This document shows, one piece after another, positions 25,541 to 34,227 of a stretch of 64,000 bases of DNA. The notes under the pieces were generated by a model. The model searched no databases. It worked only from the letters and a program-made list of their open reading frames with translations, and was not told where the DNA came from. Source of the DNA: Coriobacteriaceae bacterium (GTDB lineage Bacteria; Actinomycetota; Coriobacteriia; Coriobacteriales; Eggerthellaceae). Where the stretch lies: assembly GCA_015062685.1 (NCBI GenBank), contig SUUE01000002.1, positions 62,001 through 126,000 of the forward strand. The letters run 5' to 3'. How positions within the stretch are numbered: position 1 is the stretch's first letter; every line of letters starts with the position of its first letter. The translations under genes were made by a program, and so were the position numbers.

Positions 25541-27085
25541 ATGATCGCAACCAGCAAGGCCGGCGAGGCCATCCGCAAGCCCATCGAGTGCCAGGTCAAC
25601 GTTCTGCCTATCTATGGCTCCCTGATTCACCAGGTTGCATACGAAGGTCCGTGCCGTTTCGGCGGCGCCGAAGAGCTCACCAAGGAATTCGACGAGCGCG
25701 CCACCGCCATGGGCTTCAAAGCCTTCCAGGACAGGATGGACGCCCTCTGGGCGGACGACAAGGACGTCAACCTGCTTCCCGCCAAAGGCGTCTACTGCAC
25801 CGACGAGTTCTACTTCACCGTCGAGCAGTTCGACGAGCTTGACGCGGCTGTGGCCGAATGCGACGTGATCTTCATCTTCGGCAACCCGATGCCCCGCCTC
25901 GTGCGCGAAATGGGCCAGCGCTACACCAAGCCCATGATCATCCTGACCAACTCCGGCGCCATCACCCTCTCCGAGCTTTCCGAGCTTATCAACCGCGGCC
26001 GCAAGGACGCCTTCGGCGCTATCGACTGGAAGGAAGCCGATCTGATGATTCACTGCTTCAAGGCAGTGAAGGCCCTTGCCAACACCCGCATCCTCAAGAT
26101 GATCCGCCATGAGAGCGATTGCTACCTCACCGACGACTTCAAATGCGGCGAGAACGCCTTTGGCGTAATGCAAACCTCCATCAACCTGCACGAAGTGATG
26201 GACCAGCTGACCAACGGCGATGGCACCGGCAACCACACGCTCCCGCTGCGCACCGCCTGCAACCTCAACGACGAAGACGAGGCGGAGGCCGAGCGCATCA
26301 CCGATGAGCTCATCGCTGGCGCAGACGAGGTATGGATGGACCGCGACAAGATCCTCAAGGCTGTCCGCTTCACCGTCCTCGCACGCAAGCTCATGGACCA
26401 CTTCCAATGCAACGCCTTCACCGCCCAGTGCAAGGAATGCTGCGCCACCACCCGCATCAACGAAGAACAGGTGACGTTCTGCCTGAACCATTCTCTGAAC
26501 AACGAAGCCAAGATCTGCTCCGCATGCGAAGGCGACGTTAACGCCGCCGTAGCAATCACCATCATGGCCTCGCTGTCCGGATGCGCTCCGTACCAGGGCA
26601 ACAACACGCCGGTGGTCATGGAAGACGGCCAGATTGTTTCCAAGAACTGGTTTAGCGAGCAGCCGTGCACGAAGGAGTTCGATAATCAGCTGTACTGCCT
26701 GTGGCATGCAGTCCCGAACCGCTATATGGACGGCTATGACGGCGACGAGAACCCCTATGCCGTCGGCCCCTTCGCTGCAGGCGGCCGCTTCGGCGCCACC
26801 ATCCGCCGCGACTTCACCAAGGATGCCGGCAAGGTTGCCACGATCATGCGCCTCAACCCCACGGCCACCAAGATGCTCATCATCAAGGGCGACGTGGTCG
26901 GTGGCACCGGCTACGAGCGCTTCGGCTGCCCCGAGGGCATTTACTACAAGGTCCAGGATCGCGACGGCCTCTTCCGCGCCCAACTCGAGTTCGGCTGCCA
27001 CTGCGTAGCCGTCTTCGGCGATTACACCGAGGAGCTCGAGAAACTCGCCGAGATTCTTGGCGTCGAGGCCGTACTGTTCGACTAA
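25541..27085 (+). CDS. Fucose/arabinose isomerase-like protein, second paralogue
   Basis: A 514-residue paralogue of the preceding protein, with the same EGPCRFGGAEELTKEFD start region. The six equivalent cysteines are C290, C297, C301, C314, C326 and C329, with an extra C300 (KECCATTR). Unlike its neighbour it keeps the family motif CEGD, so if only one of the two is catalytic this is the better candidate. GAAAGGA precedes ATG 25541, and the gap to the first paralogue is 54 nt. The pair may form a hetero-oligomer. No sugar transporter or kinase is in the operon, which argues against an ordinary sugar-catabolic isomerase. Confidence 0.78.
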   Translation: MIATSKAGEAIRKPIECQVNVLPIYGSLIHQVAYEGPCRFGGAEELTKEFDERATAMGFKAFQDRMDALWADDKDVNLLPAKGVYCTDEFYFTVEQFDELDAAVAECDVIFIFGNPMPRLVREMGQRYTKPMIILTNSGAITLSELSELINRGRKDAFGAIDWKEADLMIHCFKAVKALANTRILKMIRHESDCYLTDDFKCGENAFGVMQTSINLHEVMDQLTNGDGTGNHTLPLRTACNLNDEDEAEAERITDELIAGADEVWMDRDKILKAVRFTVLARKLMDHFQCNAFTAQCKECCATTRINEEQVTFCLNHSLNNEAKICSACEGDVNAAVAITIMASLSGCAPYQGNNTPVVMEDGQIVSKNWFSEQPCTKEFDNQLYCLWHAVPNRYMDGYDGDENPYAVGPFAAGGRFGATIRRDFTKDAGKVATIMRLNPTATKMLIIKGDVVGGTGYERFGCPEGIYYKVQDRDGLFRAQLEFGCHCVAVFGDYTEELEKLAEILGVEAVLFD

Positions 27086-27222
27086 ACGAAAGCCTTTAAG
27101 CTCCTGATGCTCGTGGGCCCGCTGATGCCCTTCTCATGACGGCGGTTTTATCGCTGTGGCACTCAACGGGCCCGCCCCTAGCAACTAGCCCAACACGCAT
27201 CCACCCACACGAAAGGACACCC

Positions 27223-27672
27223 ATGGAGTACGACAGCGCTCGCGGCATTAACACGGAACTGCGCGACCGCATCCAAGCAGCAGGAAAGCGAGCTGATGCC
27301 CTCATGGCCCAAACGTGTGCTGGAAGCCCGTCCTTCGAAGAGCTCGTTGTAGCAGTGAAAGAGTACACCCGTATCCGCTACCTCCTCGAGCCGGAAGACA
27401 TGAAAGAGGACGTCATGCGGTATCTCGGCGAACTGAGTCTTGCCCGAGGCCTCGGCATGCCGGTCGAGCAGGTTCGCCGAACCGAGCTCGACACGAAGTG
27501 CAAGGACACCTCGTCGGAGATGACGAAGAAGATCCTCCTGGTCATTTCCCTCAACAAAGCATTGGGCATCAACATCGACGAAACCCAAACAGCCGAGATC
27601 ACATCGATGAGCGCAATTGCCGAAGAGGCGGCGCGGCAATACCTCGCAAGGAGAGCCGATGCAGTTGCTTGA
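27223..27672 (+). CDS. Small protein, ACP-like helical fold, paralogue of 23426 gene
   Basis: A 149-residue protein; ATG 27223 follows GAAAGGA. The C-terminal half (TKKILLVISLNKALGIN...EITSMSAI) follows acyl-carrier-protein helices II-IV, including the GI-x-I and late IT positions. Where carriers have the DSL serine there is Met/Thr instead. C93 in CKDTSSEMTK aligns with C82 of the first operon protein. Its last 14 nt overlap the start of the SufE gene, so the two are translationally coupled, which hints that they work together. The 137-nt spacer before it holds GGGCCC-containing short inverted repeats but no gene. Confidence 0.72.
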   Translation: MEYDSARGINTELRDRIQAAGKRADALMAQTCAGSPSFEELVVAVKEYTRIRYLLEPEDMKEDVMRYLGELSLARGLGMPVEQVRRTELDTKCKDTSSEMTKKILLVISLNKALGINIDETQTAEITSMSAIAEEAARQYLARRADAVA

Positions 27673-28126
27673 TAGCATCAACGGAGCAACCTTCGACAAG
27701 GCTCAGGACGCCATCGTCGCCGAATTCAATTCGCTCGGAGACGTCTTCGGTCAATACACCTACCTCGTCGAGCTGTCTGCGCAGCTTCCCTCATTTACCG
27801 AGGAGGAGAAGCAAGAAAGCGCGCTCGTGGACAAATGCCAATCGCAGGTATGGATACGAGCCCGAGCCCTACCGAATGACGAATCCCTCGAGTCGCATCC
27901 GAGGCTTTCGCTCGACATGGAGAGCGACACGCTTATCGTGCGCGGGATGTTGCTTCTCATGCGCGCGCTCTTCCATGGCCGCACGCTCGAGGAGATAGAT
28001 GCTGCGAAGGTTACATTCGTCGACCGGACCGAACTCAAAGATGCCTTCTCCGATGAGCGGCTCAACGGCTTCCAAGCCATAGAGCGCACCATCAAGGCGC
28101 TCGCTCGAGAAGCATTGGATTGCTAG
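27659..28126 (+). CDS. SufE-family sulfur acceptor protein
   Basis: A 155-residue protein of the SufE/CsdE family, which accepts a persulfide sulfur from a cysteine desulfurase and stimulates it. The acceptor cysteine is C60 in VDKCQSQVWI, matching the SufE signature CQSQVW. The length agrees with the family. AAGGAGA lies before ATG 27659. No cysteine desulfurase (SufS) or SufBCD gene is adjacent; instead it is the last gene of the isomerase-like operon. This is an unusual setting for SufE and suggests sulfur delivery or cluster assembly for the Cys-rich proteins upstream. Confidence 0.87.
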   Translation: MQLLDSINGATFDKAQDAIVAEFNSLGDVFGQYTYLVELSAQLPSFTEEEKQESALVDKCQSQVWIRARALPNDESLESHPRLSLDMESDTLIVRGMLLLMRALFHGRTLEEIDAAKVTFVDRTELKDAFSDERLNGFQAIERTIKALAREALDC

Positions 28127-28143
28127 CCCGATCTCGCAGCCGG

Positions 28144-28926
28144 TTACCCGAGCGCCACGTCGAGCGCCATCATGAGCGTGAAGCCGACCGCGAAGAAGGT
28201 CACGCCGATGTTAGAATGCTCTCCTTCGCTCATCTGCGGAATAAGCTCCTCCACCACCACGTACATCATGGCCCCGGCGGCGAAGCCCAAAAGGTACGGC
28301 AGCAGCGGCACGATCACACTCGACAACGCTATGGTCAGCAACGCGGCGAAAGGCTCGACGACCCCCGATCCCATTCCCAGAAGGAAAGCGCGGCCCCGCC
28401 CGCATTCGGAGCGCATCGGCAGCGACACGATGAGGCCCTCGGGGAAATTCTGCAAGGCGATGCCAATAGAGAGCGCCATGGCCGCCGCGAGCGTGATGGT
28501 CGCGTTGCCCGTAACCCATCCGGCGAAGACTACGCCAACCGCCATACCCTCGGGAATGTTATGCAGGGTAACTGCTAACGCGAGCAGCGTCGTGCGGTGA
28601 AGCCCCGTATGCGGGCCCTCCGATTCAGCTGCCCTCAAATGCAGGTGGGGAATGACATGGTCAAGCAAGAGCAGGAACAACGTGCCCGCCCAGAAACCCA
28701 CGAGCGCGGGAAGAAACGAGAGCTGCCCCATTTCGGCTGACGCCTCCATGGAGGGAATTATCAGGCTGAATACGGACGCGGCAACCATGACGCCCGCCGC
28801 GAACCCCGAAAGGGCGCGCTCTATCCCGCGGTTCAGCTGCTGCCGCAGCAGAAACACGCACGCCGCCCCAAGCGTCGTTCCGAGAAACGGAATGAGCAGT
28901 CCACACGCCAGTTCGAGCAAAGGCAC
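28144..28926 (-). CDS. ZIP-family divalent metal transporter
   Basis: A 260-residue protein with about eight membrane segments. The two metal-path motifs of the ZIP family are HNIPEGMAVGVVFAG and QNFPEGLIVSLPM. ZIP proteins import zinc, iron or manganese. A histidine- and acid-containing loop (HVIPHLHLRAAESEGPH) lies between segments, as is usual for the family. The start is GTG 28926. The gene is convergent with the SufE operon, its stop 17 nt away. Confidence 0.87.
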   Translation of the reverse strand: MPLLELACGLLIPFLGTTLGAACVFLLRQQLNRGIERALSGFAAGVMVAASVFSLIIPSMEASAEMGQLSFLPALVGFWAGTLFLLLLDHVIPHLHLRAAESEGPHTGLHRTTLLALAVTLHNIPEGMAVGVVFAGWVTGNATITLAAAMALSIGIALQNFPEGLIVSLPMRSECGRGRAFLLGMGSGVVEPFAALLTIALSSVIVPLLPYLLGFAAGAMMYVVVEELIPQMSEGEHSNIGVTFFAVGFTLMMALDVALG

Positions 28927-29028
28927 CTCGCAAAACCTCTTTTGATTGTCACCTTTGTCTTACTTTACCCTATTAACTGCCCGTTCGGGGCATTTAGCAT
29001 CAAACCCGCAATATGCACGGAAGCCGGT

Positions 29029-29604
29029 CTACGAGGGCTGCCTGACGTGTTTGCGCATTTTCGCTATTGCACGGTAGAGCCGCGTCGAGACGGTTGCGGG
29101 GTTCATGTCGAGGATGCGCGCTATCTCCACGTTGCGCTTGTCCTCGTAATACTTCAGATACACGAGCTCGCGGTCTTCCTCGGAAATGTACGAGAGCAAC
29201 CGCGCAACCTCCTTGGCGCGCTCGTCGAGCTCCGGGTACTCGTCCTCACTCGACGGCTCGTCCGACCCGACTTCATCGAGCGGCGACTCGACTTTGCGCC
29301 TGCGATAATAATCGATGAGCGTGTTGTGCGCGATCCGTATGACCCACGTGGAAAACGATGCCTTCGAAGGGTCGAAGAGGTGTATCTTTTCGGCCACCTT
29401 CACGAACGTGATGCTCGTTATGTCCTCTGCTAGCGCTGGGTCGAGCAGCCGATAGTAAGCGTAATTGTAAACCTTCCGGAAGTTCTCGCGGTATAGCTGC
29501 TCCAAATCGGGCGTCTCGGCGCTTTTGCGCGTAGGCTTCACAGCGGTTTGCGAATCGCTCTCGCTCACGCCTCTTCGTTTCAGCCCGACCGTGCTTTCCG
29601 TCAA
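29029..29604 (-). CDS. Sigma-70 family RNA polymerase sigma factor (ECF-like)
   Basis: A 191-residue protein with sigma region 2 (LYRENFRKVYNYAYYRLLD ... FSTWVIRIAHNTLIDYYR) and region 4 (LKYYEDKRNVEIARILDMNPATVSTRLY, quoted in part). It lacks region 3, as in ECF sigma factors. The first 35 residues are a charged, unassigned extension. The start is a TTG at 29604 with AAGGGGG upstream. The nearby ATG is followed by a stop. No anti-sigma gene is adjacent; the MerR-type gene upstream on the same strand is its nearest neighbour. Confidence 0.85.
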   Translation of the reverse strand: MTESTVGLKRRGVSESDSQTAVKPTRKSAETPDLEQLYRENFRKVYNYAYYRLLDPALAEDITSITFVKVAEKIHLFDPSKASFSTWVIRIAHNTLIDYYRRRKVESPLDEVGSDEPSSEDEYPELDERAKEVARLLSYISEEDRELVYLKYYEDKRNVEIARILDMNPATVSTRLYRAIAKMRKHVRQPS

Positions 29605-29664
29605 CCGCGCATCCCCCTTGCGTTGAAGCTATACCCACATGCCTAGAAAGCGAGCACAAAAGAA

Positions 29665-30456
29665 TTATCGGGCACCTGAGCTTTCAGCGCAATCATCGTT
29701 AAACGACTCGTTACCATTGCCGAGCGCATCGAGGGCATCTTGCAAATAGCTGAGGGTACGGCGTTGGAGGCCGGCATAGAAGTCGCGCCCGTATTCCTTC
29801 GGGCCCACATCGCGCTGGTTCTCGAGCCTCTTCAGGCCGGCCATGGCGCTCGTCATGCCACCGAGCTTTTCGTAGCGTATCGCGAGAGCCTGAGCGCGCT
29901 CGTCCGTAACGGCAGCACCCGCGTGCATAACCTCGATGGTGTCGCCCATCAGGCGGTGCCATTGCATGATTTGCTCGCGGCTCAGCCCCGGAACCGGCTG
30001 CCCTTCGACGGAATCGCCGACCATCGCGTTCCAGAGAACGTCCTCGTGGTTCTTGATCTCGTCGATCTGCGAGGCGAAATGTGCCCAATCGACTTCCCTG
30101 CTCGTATCGAGCTGCATCTGCAGGCTCTGGACCGTGGTGATGTTCCTGAGGATGTTGACGCTTTCCTTCTCGAGCTCGCCCATCCTGCGGCCGAGAGCCT
30201 CGTTGAGCTCCTCGATATCGTCTTGGCCTTCGCCTGCCTTTATTTCCGCAAGCGAGTAACCCAAGTACTTCAAGGTCAGGATGCGATAAAGACACCCGAG
30301 GTCCTCTTCGGAGTACAGCCTGAGATTGTTCCCATCCTTAGTCGTGGGAGACAATAGGCCCTTCAAGTCGTAATACTGGACGGTGCGAACGCTCACGCCC
30401 GCACGCCGGGCGAACACGCCCACCGTCATGAGTCCGTTGTTCTCTGGCTCTCCCAC
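29665..30456 (-). CDS. MerR-family transcriptional regulator
   Basis: A protein of about 263 residues. The N-terminal MerR winged helix reads TVGVFARRAGVSVRTVQYYD, followed by the usual LRLYSEEDLGCLYRI second motif and a long coiled-coil dimerisation helix. The C-terminal 150 residues resemble a TipAS-like ligand-binding domain. I chose GTG 30456 because AGGAG lies five bases upstream; ATG 30429 is the other candidate. It is transcribed toward the sigma factor gene, 60 nt away, so it may control it. Confidence 0.82.
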   Translation of the reverse strand: MGEPENNGLMTVGVFARRAGVSVRTVQYYDLKGLLSPTTKDGNNLRLYSEEDLGCLYRILTLKYLGYSLAEIKAGEGQDDIEELNEALGRRMGELEKESVNILRNITTVQSLQMQLDTSREVDWAHFASQIDEIKNHEDVLWNAMVGDSVEGQPVPGLSREQIMQWHRLMGDTIEVMHAGAAVTDERAQALAIRYEKLGGMTSAMAGLKRLENQRDVGPKEYGRDFYAGLQRRTLSYLQDALDALGNGNESFNDDCAESSGAR

Positions 30457-30525
30457 AGTTGCTCCTACCGCCAACGGAGGCGTCCCGCACATCAGCGAAT
30501 CGCACCACCATCAGACATAACACGC

Positions 30526-30601
30526 TGGTGCCCCCAGGAGGATTCGAATCTCCGTTTCCGGCTTGAGCAGCCGGCGTCCTTGGCCGCTAGACGATGGGGG
30601 C
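30526..30601 (-). tRNA. tRNA-Glu (CUC), CCA encoded
   Basis: The 76-nt minus-strand sequence folds as a tRNA: acceptor arms GCCCCCA and TGGGGGC, discriminator A with CCA encoded in the DNA, and a T arm with GGAGATTCGAATCCTCC (stem approximate). The anticodon stem CCGGC/GCCGG encloses TGCTCAA, giving anticodon CTC. The GTCTAGCGGCCAAGGAC D-arm is typical of glutamate tRNAs. It lies 40 nt downstream of hemL on the same strand, at the end of the operon whose first committed enzyme (HemA) uses glutamyl-tRNA. Confidence 0.95.
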
Positions 30602-30641
30602 GTATGACATACCGCGCTTACGCGCAACTGTGAATTGTAGC

Positions 30642-31940
30642 CTACATTGCCTTGACGACCTGCAGAGCACGCTTGAATGCGCCGATAAACTCATCGATAT
30701 CACAAGCAGTATGCGCAAGAGATACAAACAATGCCTCGTATTGGCTCGGGGCAATGAGGAAGCCCTGCTCGACCATGGAGCGATAGTAGGCTGCGAACTG
30801 CTCAGTGTTGCTGCGGGCGGAGGAATCCCAATCGGTCACCGGGCCCTCGTTGAAGAAAGCGGTCGCCACTGAACCGAACTGGTTCACGCAGGCAACGACC
30901 CCCGATTCCGCTATAGCATCGCGCATGCCCTTCGCGAGGGCCGCGCCCTTCTCGTCCAAGGCCTCGTAGACGCCGGGCGCGCAAAGCTGCTCCAGCTGCG
31001 CGTAACCCGCCTCCATGACGACCGGGTTGCCCGAGAGCGTTCCCGCCTGGTACACGGGCCCGACGGGGGCGAGATGCTCCATCACTTCCGCGGAAGCGGC
31101 CAGACAGCCCACCGGAAACCCTGCGCCGATCACCTTGCCGAAGGTGACGATATCGGCCCTGATGCCGAAACGCTCCTGCGCTCCGCCCAGCGCCACGCGG
31201 AAGCCCGTTATCACCTCGTCGAAGATTAGCAGGGCGCCGAACTCGTCGCACAGGTCGCGCAGGCCCTGCAGGAAACCCTCCCGGGGAGCAACGACGCCCA
31301 TGTTGCCGCAAACCGGCTCGACGATGACGCACGCGACGTCGTCGGGCGCGCCCTCGAACAGCGCGCGAACCGAGGCCAGGTCGTTGTACGTGGCGATCAT
31401 GGTGTCGCTCGCGCACGCGGGGGTGACGCCCGGCGTGCCGGGAATCCCCAGCGTGGCCACGCCGCTACCCGCGCTCACGAGCAGGGAATCGCTATGGCCG
31501 TGGTAGTTGCCCGCGAACTTGATGATCTTGTTTCGCCCGGTAAAGCCACGCGCCAGGCGCAAGGCGGTCATCGTCGCCTCGGTGCCGGACGACACCATGC
31601 GGCATTCCTCGACGTTCGGCACGACTTCGCAGATCTTCCGTGCGAGCTTTATCTCCGCCTCGCAGGGCGCGCCATACGACGTGCCGCGCTCGAGCTGCGC
31701 CTTCACGGCGGACATGACGCCCTCGTTGCCGTGGCCTAGGATCATCGGGCCCCAACTGCATATGAAGTCGACGTACTCGTTCCCATCGACGTCCCACACG
31801 CGGCTCCCCTTGGCGCGATCGTAGAACACGGGGTTCGCGCCGACGCTCCCGCATGCCCTCACCGGAGAGTTCACACCGCCCGGTATAACCTTCTTCGCAG
31901 CCTCGAAAGCCTTATCGGAGTTCACGTGATTGAGCGCCAT
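30642..31940 (-). CDS. hemL: Glutamate-1-semialdehyde 2,1-aminomutase
   Basis: A 432-residue PLP enzyme that turns glutamate-1-semialdehyde into 5-aminolevulinate, the second step of the C5 heme pathway. Class III aminotransferase features are clear: [13 protein letters not shown] at the start, [17 protein letters not shown], and the PLP-lysine segment [16 protein letters not shown] (Lys near residue 268). The length matches HemL. It is the last protein gene of the heme operon, 61 nt after the ahbD/ahbAB fusion, and is followed by tRNA-Glu. Confidence 0.96.
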   Translation of the reverse strand: MALNHVNSDKAFEAAKKVIPGGVNSPVRACGSVGANPVFYDRAKGSRVWDVDGNEYVDFICSWGPMILGHGNEGVMSAVKAQLERGTSYGAPCEAEIKLARKICEVVPNVEECRMVSSGTEATMTALRLARGFTGRNKIIKFAGNYHGHSDSLLVSAGSGVATLGIPGTPGVTPACASDTMIATYNDLASVRALFEGAPDDVACVIVEPVCGNMGVVAPREGFLQGLRDLCDEFGALLIFDEVITGFRVALGGAQERFGIRADIVTFGKVIGAGFPVGCLAASAEVMEHLAPVGPVYQAGTLSGNPVVMEAGYAQLEQLCAPGVYEALDEKGAALAKGMRDAIAESGVVACVNQFGSVATAFFNEGPVTDWDSSARSNTEQFAAYYRSMVEQGFLIAPSQYEALFVSLAHTACDIDEFIGAFKRALQVVKAM

Positions 31941-32001
31941 GTCGTTGTTCCCGTCTTTCTATTCTCAAGCTCCGCCGTCGCCTGCAGGCGAGGCGCCGTT
32001 C

Positions 32002-34224
32002 CTAAAGCGCACCGCCGAAAAAGACGGGGCGCGACTTCTTGTATTCCTTGGAGGATACCAGCACGCGCGGCTCGCAACCGACGAGTTTCTTTGCCTCGTC
32101 CACGTATGCCGCCAGCTCCTCCTCTGTCTTGGCATGCACCATCGCATAGAAGTTGTACGGCCACGTCTCGGTGCGGTTCCTGCTGTAGCAATGCGACACG
32201 AACTTCAGCTTCGACACCTCGCGACCGGCCTCGACGAGCTTGCCTTCGGGCACGTCCCACACCGTCATGCCGTTGAAGGCGTATCCGATGCTCCTGTGGC
32301 GCACGAACGCGCCGTACCTGCGGACGATGCCCGCGGCCTTCAGCTCGCGCATCCGCTCGAGCACTCGCTCCTCGCTAACGGACCCATCGCCCGTTTCTGC
32401 AGCGATAGCCTGCGCAGCGTCGTAGAACGGATGCTCCCCGACGGCATCCGATTGGGCCCATCGCAGAAGCGCGACGTCGAAGGGATCGTCGGCATTGAAC
32501 GGAGTTGCGTCGGCGGCCTCCGCCGCCGTGCCGCCTTCGCCCTCGGACGATCCGGCCTTCCCGAAGTCCACCTTGATCTTGAACAGGTTCGTGGCAGGCA
32601 GGTTCAGGATGTCGTCACACCCCGTCTCCCCCCTGAGCTCAGCGAGGATCCTCTCGATCTCGTCGTTTGAGCGCGCGATCAGCGTGAACCACACGTTGTA
32701 TTCCGCATCGCGCAGGTAGTTATGCGTGACCTCGGGCCGTGCGCTCACGATATCCGCCGCGCGGTCAATGTCCGCTTCGGAGCCCTTGGCCGCCATCGCG
32801 CAAAGCGTCGATGCGTACCCCAAGTCGCGGGAGGACAAGGATGCCCCGATCTGCCTGATCGAACCGTCGTCGCGCAACGACCGAACCGCCTCGAGCACCT
32901 GGTCGCGGTCGAGACCGAGCTGCACTGCGAGCGCTCCGTACGGGTCATGCTCCAACGGAAAGCCGCTCTGGATCTCGTCGAGGACAAGCTTCTTCGCGGC
33001 CTTCTTCGGAACGTACGCGCAATACGGCTCCTCGGCCAGATAGTCTCCCGTGGCGGCGAGGGCGCGCGCACGGCACCCGCCGCAGACGCCCTTGTACTCG
33101 CACAGGCCGCACTTTCCCTTGAGCTTGCTGAAATCGCGCAGGTCGGCGAATACGGGCGAGTTCTCCCAGATTTCCGAGAACGAAGTCTCGAGCACGTTGC
33201 CGAGCTGCATGTCGAAGTAACCGCAGGGCTGTACGTCGCCCACGTGGCTGATAAACGCGAAGGTGATACCGCCGAGGCACCCGCGCGTCATGGCCTCCAT
33301 GCCGTGCGTCTGGGGCGTGATCTTGATCCCCTCCATGGCTGCCTGCTGGCGCATGATGCGGTAGTACTGCGGCGAATCGGTGGGCTTGAACTTCATGGGC
33401 GAGGTCTTCTGGCGGTGATACGCCCACACGAGCAGTTCCTCGTATTCCTGCGGGGAGAGCTCCACGTCCACGAGGTCCTCTCCACGCCCGGTCGGGACGA
33501 GCAGGAACGGGTGGAACGCCACGGCGCCCAAATCTTCCGCAAGGTCATGAAGGTCGTCGCACAGGTCGTTGTTCATCTTGGTGAACGTCGAGTTGATCTG
33601 AACTTCCACGCCATGCTTCTTCAAGTTCTCGATGCCAGCGACAGCCTCGTCGTAGGCGCCTTCCTTGCCCCTGAACCTGTCCTGCGCCTCGCGCGTGGGG
33701 AAGTCAAGCGAGATCGAGACGCGCGGAATGCCGTGCTCGGCAATTTTGGCGGCCGTGTCTTCATCGATCATCGTGCCGTTCGTGCCGATTACCGGATGGA
33801 GCCCCTTGCTATGAGCGTAATCGATGATTTCCCAGATGTCGCGCCTCATGAGCGGCTCGCCGCCGGTGAGGATGAGGATGGGGTCGGTGATGGTTGCGAT
33901 ATCGTCCATCACTTGCTTGCACTGCTCCAACGAAAGCTCGCCAGGGTACGGGTCGCAATGGGCGGCAGCGCGGCAATGCTCGCACACGAGGTTGCAGCTG
34001 CGCGTTATCTCCCACGCTATGATGCGGGGCGCCTTGATGCCCGTGCGCTCCTCGAACGCCTTCGCGGCAGCGCCCGCTCCCGGACGGTATCCGCGCCCGG
34101 AACCGGGGTGTCCACCGGGGTGTCCACCGGGATGCCCGCCGGGGTGTCCGTCCGGATGTCCGCCCGGGTGACCGCCAGGATGGCCGCCGGGATGGCCGGC
34201 GCTCATTGCTTCAGGATGGTTCAT
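32002..34224 (-). CDS. ahbD: Fusion: heme synthase AhbD plus two siroheme decarboxylase modules
   Basis: A 740-residue fusion. Residues 10-41 are an HPGG repeat. Residues about 60-400 are a radical-SAM domain with C77-x3-C81-x2-C84 (TRSCNLVCEHC) and a C-terminal cluster region (CGLCEYKGVCGGC), matching AhbD, which oxidatively decarboxylates iron-coproporphyrin III to heme. Residues about 410-565 and 580-735 are two Lrp/AsnC-like modules of the AhbA/AhbB type (VTHNYLRDAEYNVWFTL and VSHCYSRNRTETWPYNFY), which decarboxylate siroheme. Normally these are three proteins. A Gly/Ala/Glu linker separates the last two modules. The gap to hemB is 3 nt. I do not see any broken motif. Confidence 0.92.
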   Translation of the reverse strand: MNHPEAMSAGHPGGHPGGHPGGHPDGHPGGHPGGHPGGHPGSGRGYRPGAGAAAKAFEERTGIKAPRIIAWEITRSCNLVCEHCRAAAHCDPYPGELSLEQCKQVMDDIATITDPILILTGGEPLMRRDIWEIIDYAHSKGLHPVIGTNGTMIDEDTAAKIAEHGIPRVSISLDFPTREAQDRFRGKEGAYDEAVAGIENLKKHGVEVQINSTFTKMNNDLCDDLHDLAEDLGAVAFHPFLLVPTGRGEDLVDVELSPQEYEELLVWAYHRQKTSPMKFKPTDSPQYYRIMRQQAAMEGIKITPQTHGMEAMTRGCLGGITFAFISHVGDVQPCGYFDMQLGNVLETSFSEIWENSPVFADLRDFSKLKGKCGLCEYKGVCGGCRARALAATGDYLAEEPYCAYVPKKAAKKLVLDEIQSGFPLEHDPYGALAVQLGLDRDQVLEAVRSLRDDGSIRQIGASLSSRDLGYASTLCAMAAKGSEADIDRAADIVSARPEVTHNYLRDAEYNVWFTLIARSNDEIERILAELRGETGCDDILNLPATNLFKIKVDFGKAGSSEGEGGTAAEAADATPFNADDPFDVALLRWAQSDAVGEHPFYDAAQAIAAETGDGSVSEERVLERMRELKAAGIVRRYGAFVRHRSIGYAFNGMTVWDVPEGKLVEAGREVSKLKFVSHCYSRNRTETWPYNFYAMVHAKTEEELAAYVDEAKKLVGCEPRVLVSSKEYKKSRPVFFGGAL
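34102..34197 (-). repeat. In-frame 12-bp repeat encoding HPGG units
   Basis: Eight tandem copies of a 12-nt unit encode (Gly)-His-Pro-Gly-Gly, with one HPDG variant, at the N-terminus of the heme synthase fusion. Nine histidines lie within the first 40 residues at regular four-residue spacing. Such tracts usually bind divalent metal or heme; that function is inference here. Confidence 0.85.
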
Positions 34225-34227
34225 GGT

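Noticed and set aside
23930-27085. A simple fucose or arabinose utilisation operon
   Set aside because: No sugar kinase, aldolase or transporter is present, and SufE and the Cys-rich signature do not fit sugar catabolism.
20213-28126. A mobile or recently acquired island at the PucR locus
   Set aside because: No integrase, transposase, flanking repeat or tRNA attachment site was seen, and base composition is like the neighbours apart from the AT-rich promoter.
34102-34197. Short regular repeats that might suggest a CRISPR array or satellite
   Set aside because: The 12-bp unit is in frame inside a gene and encodes HPGG; there are no spacers.
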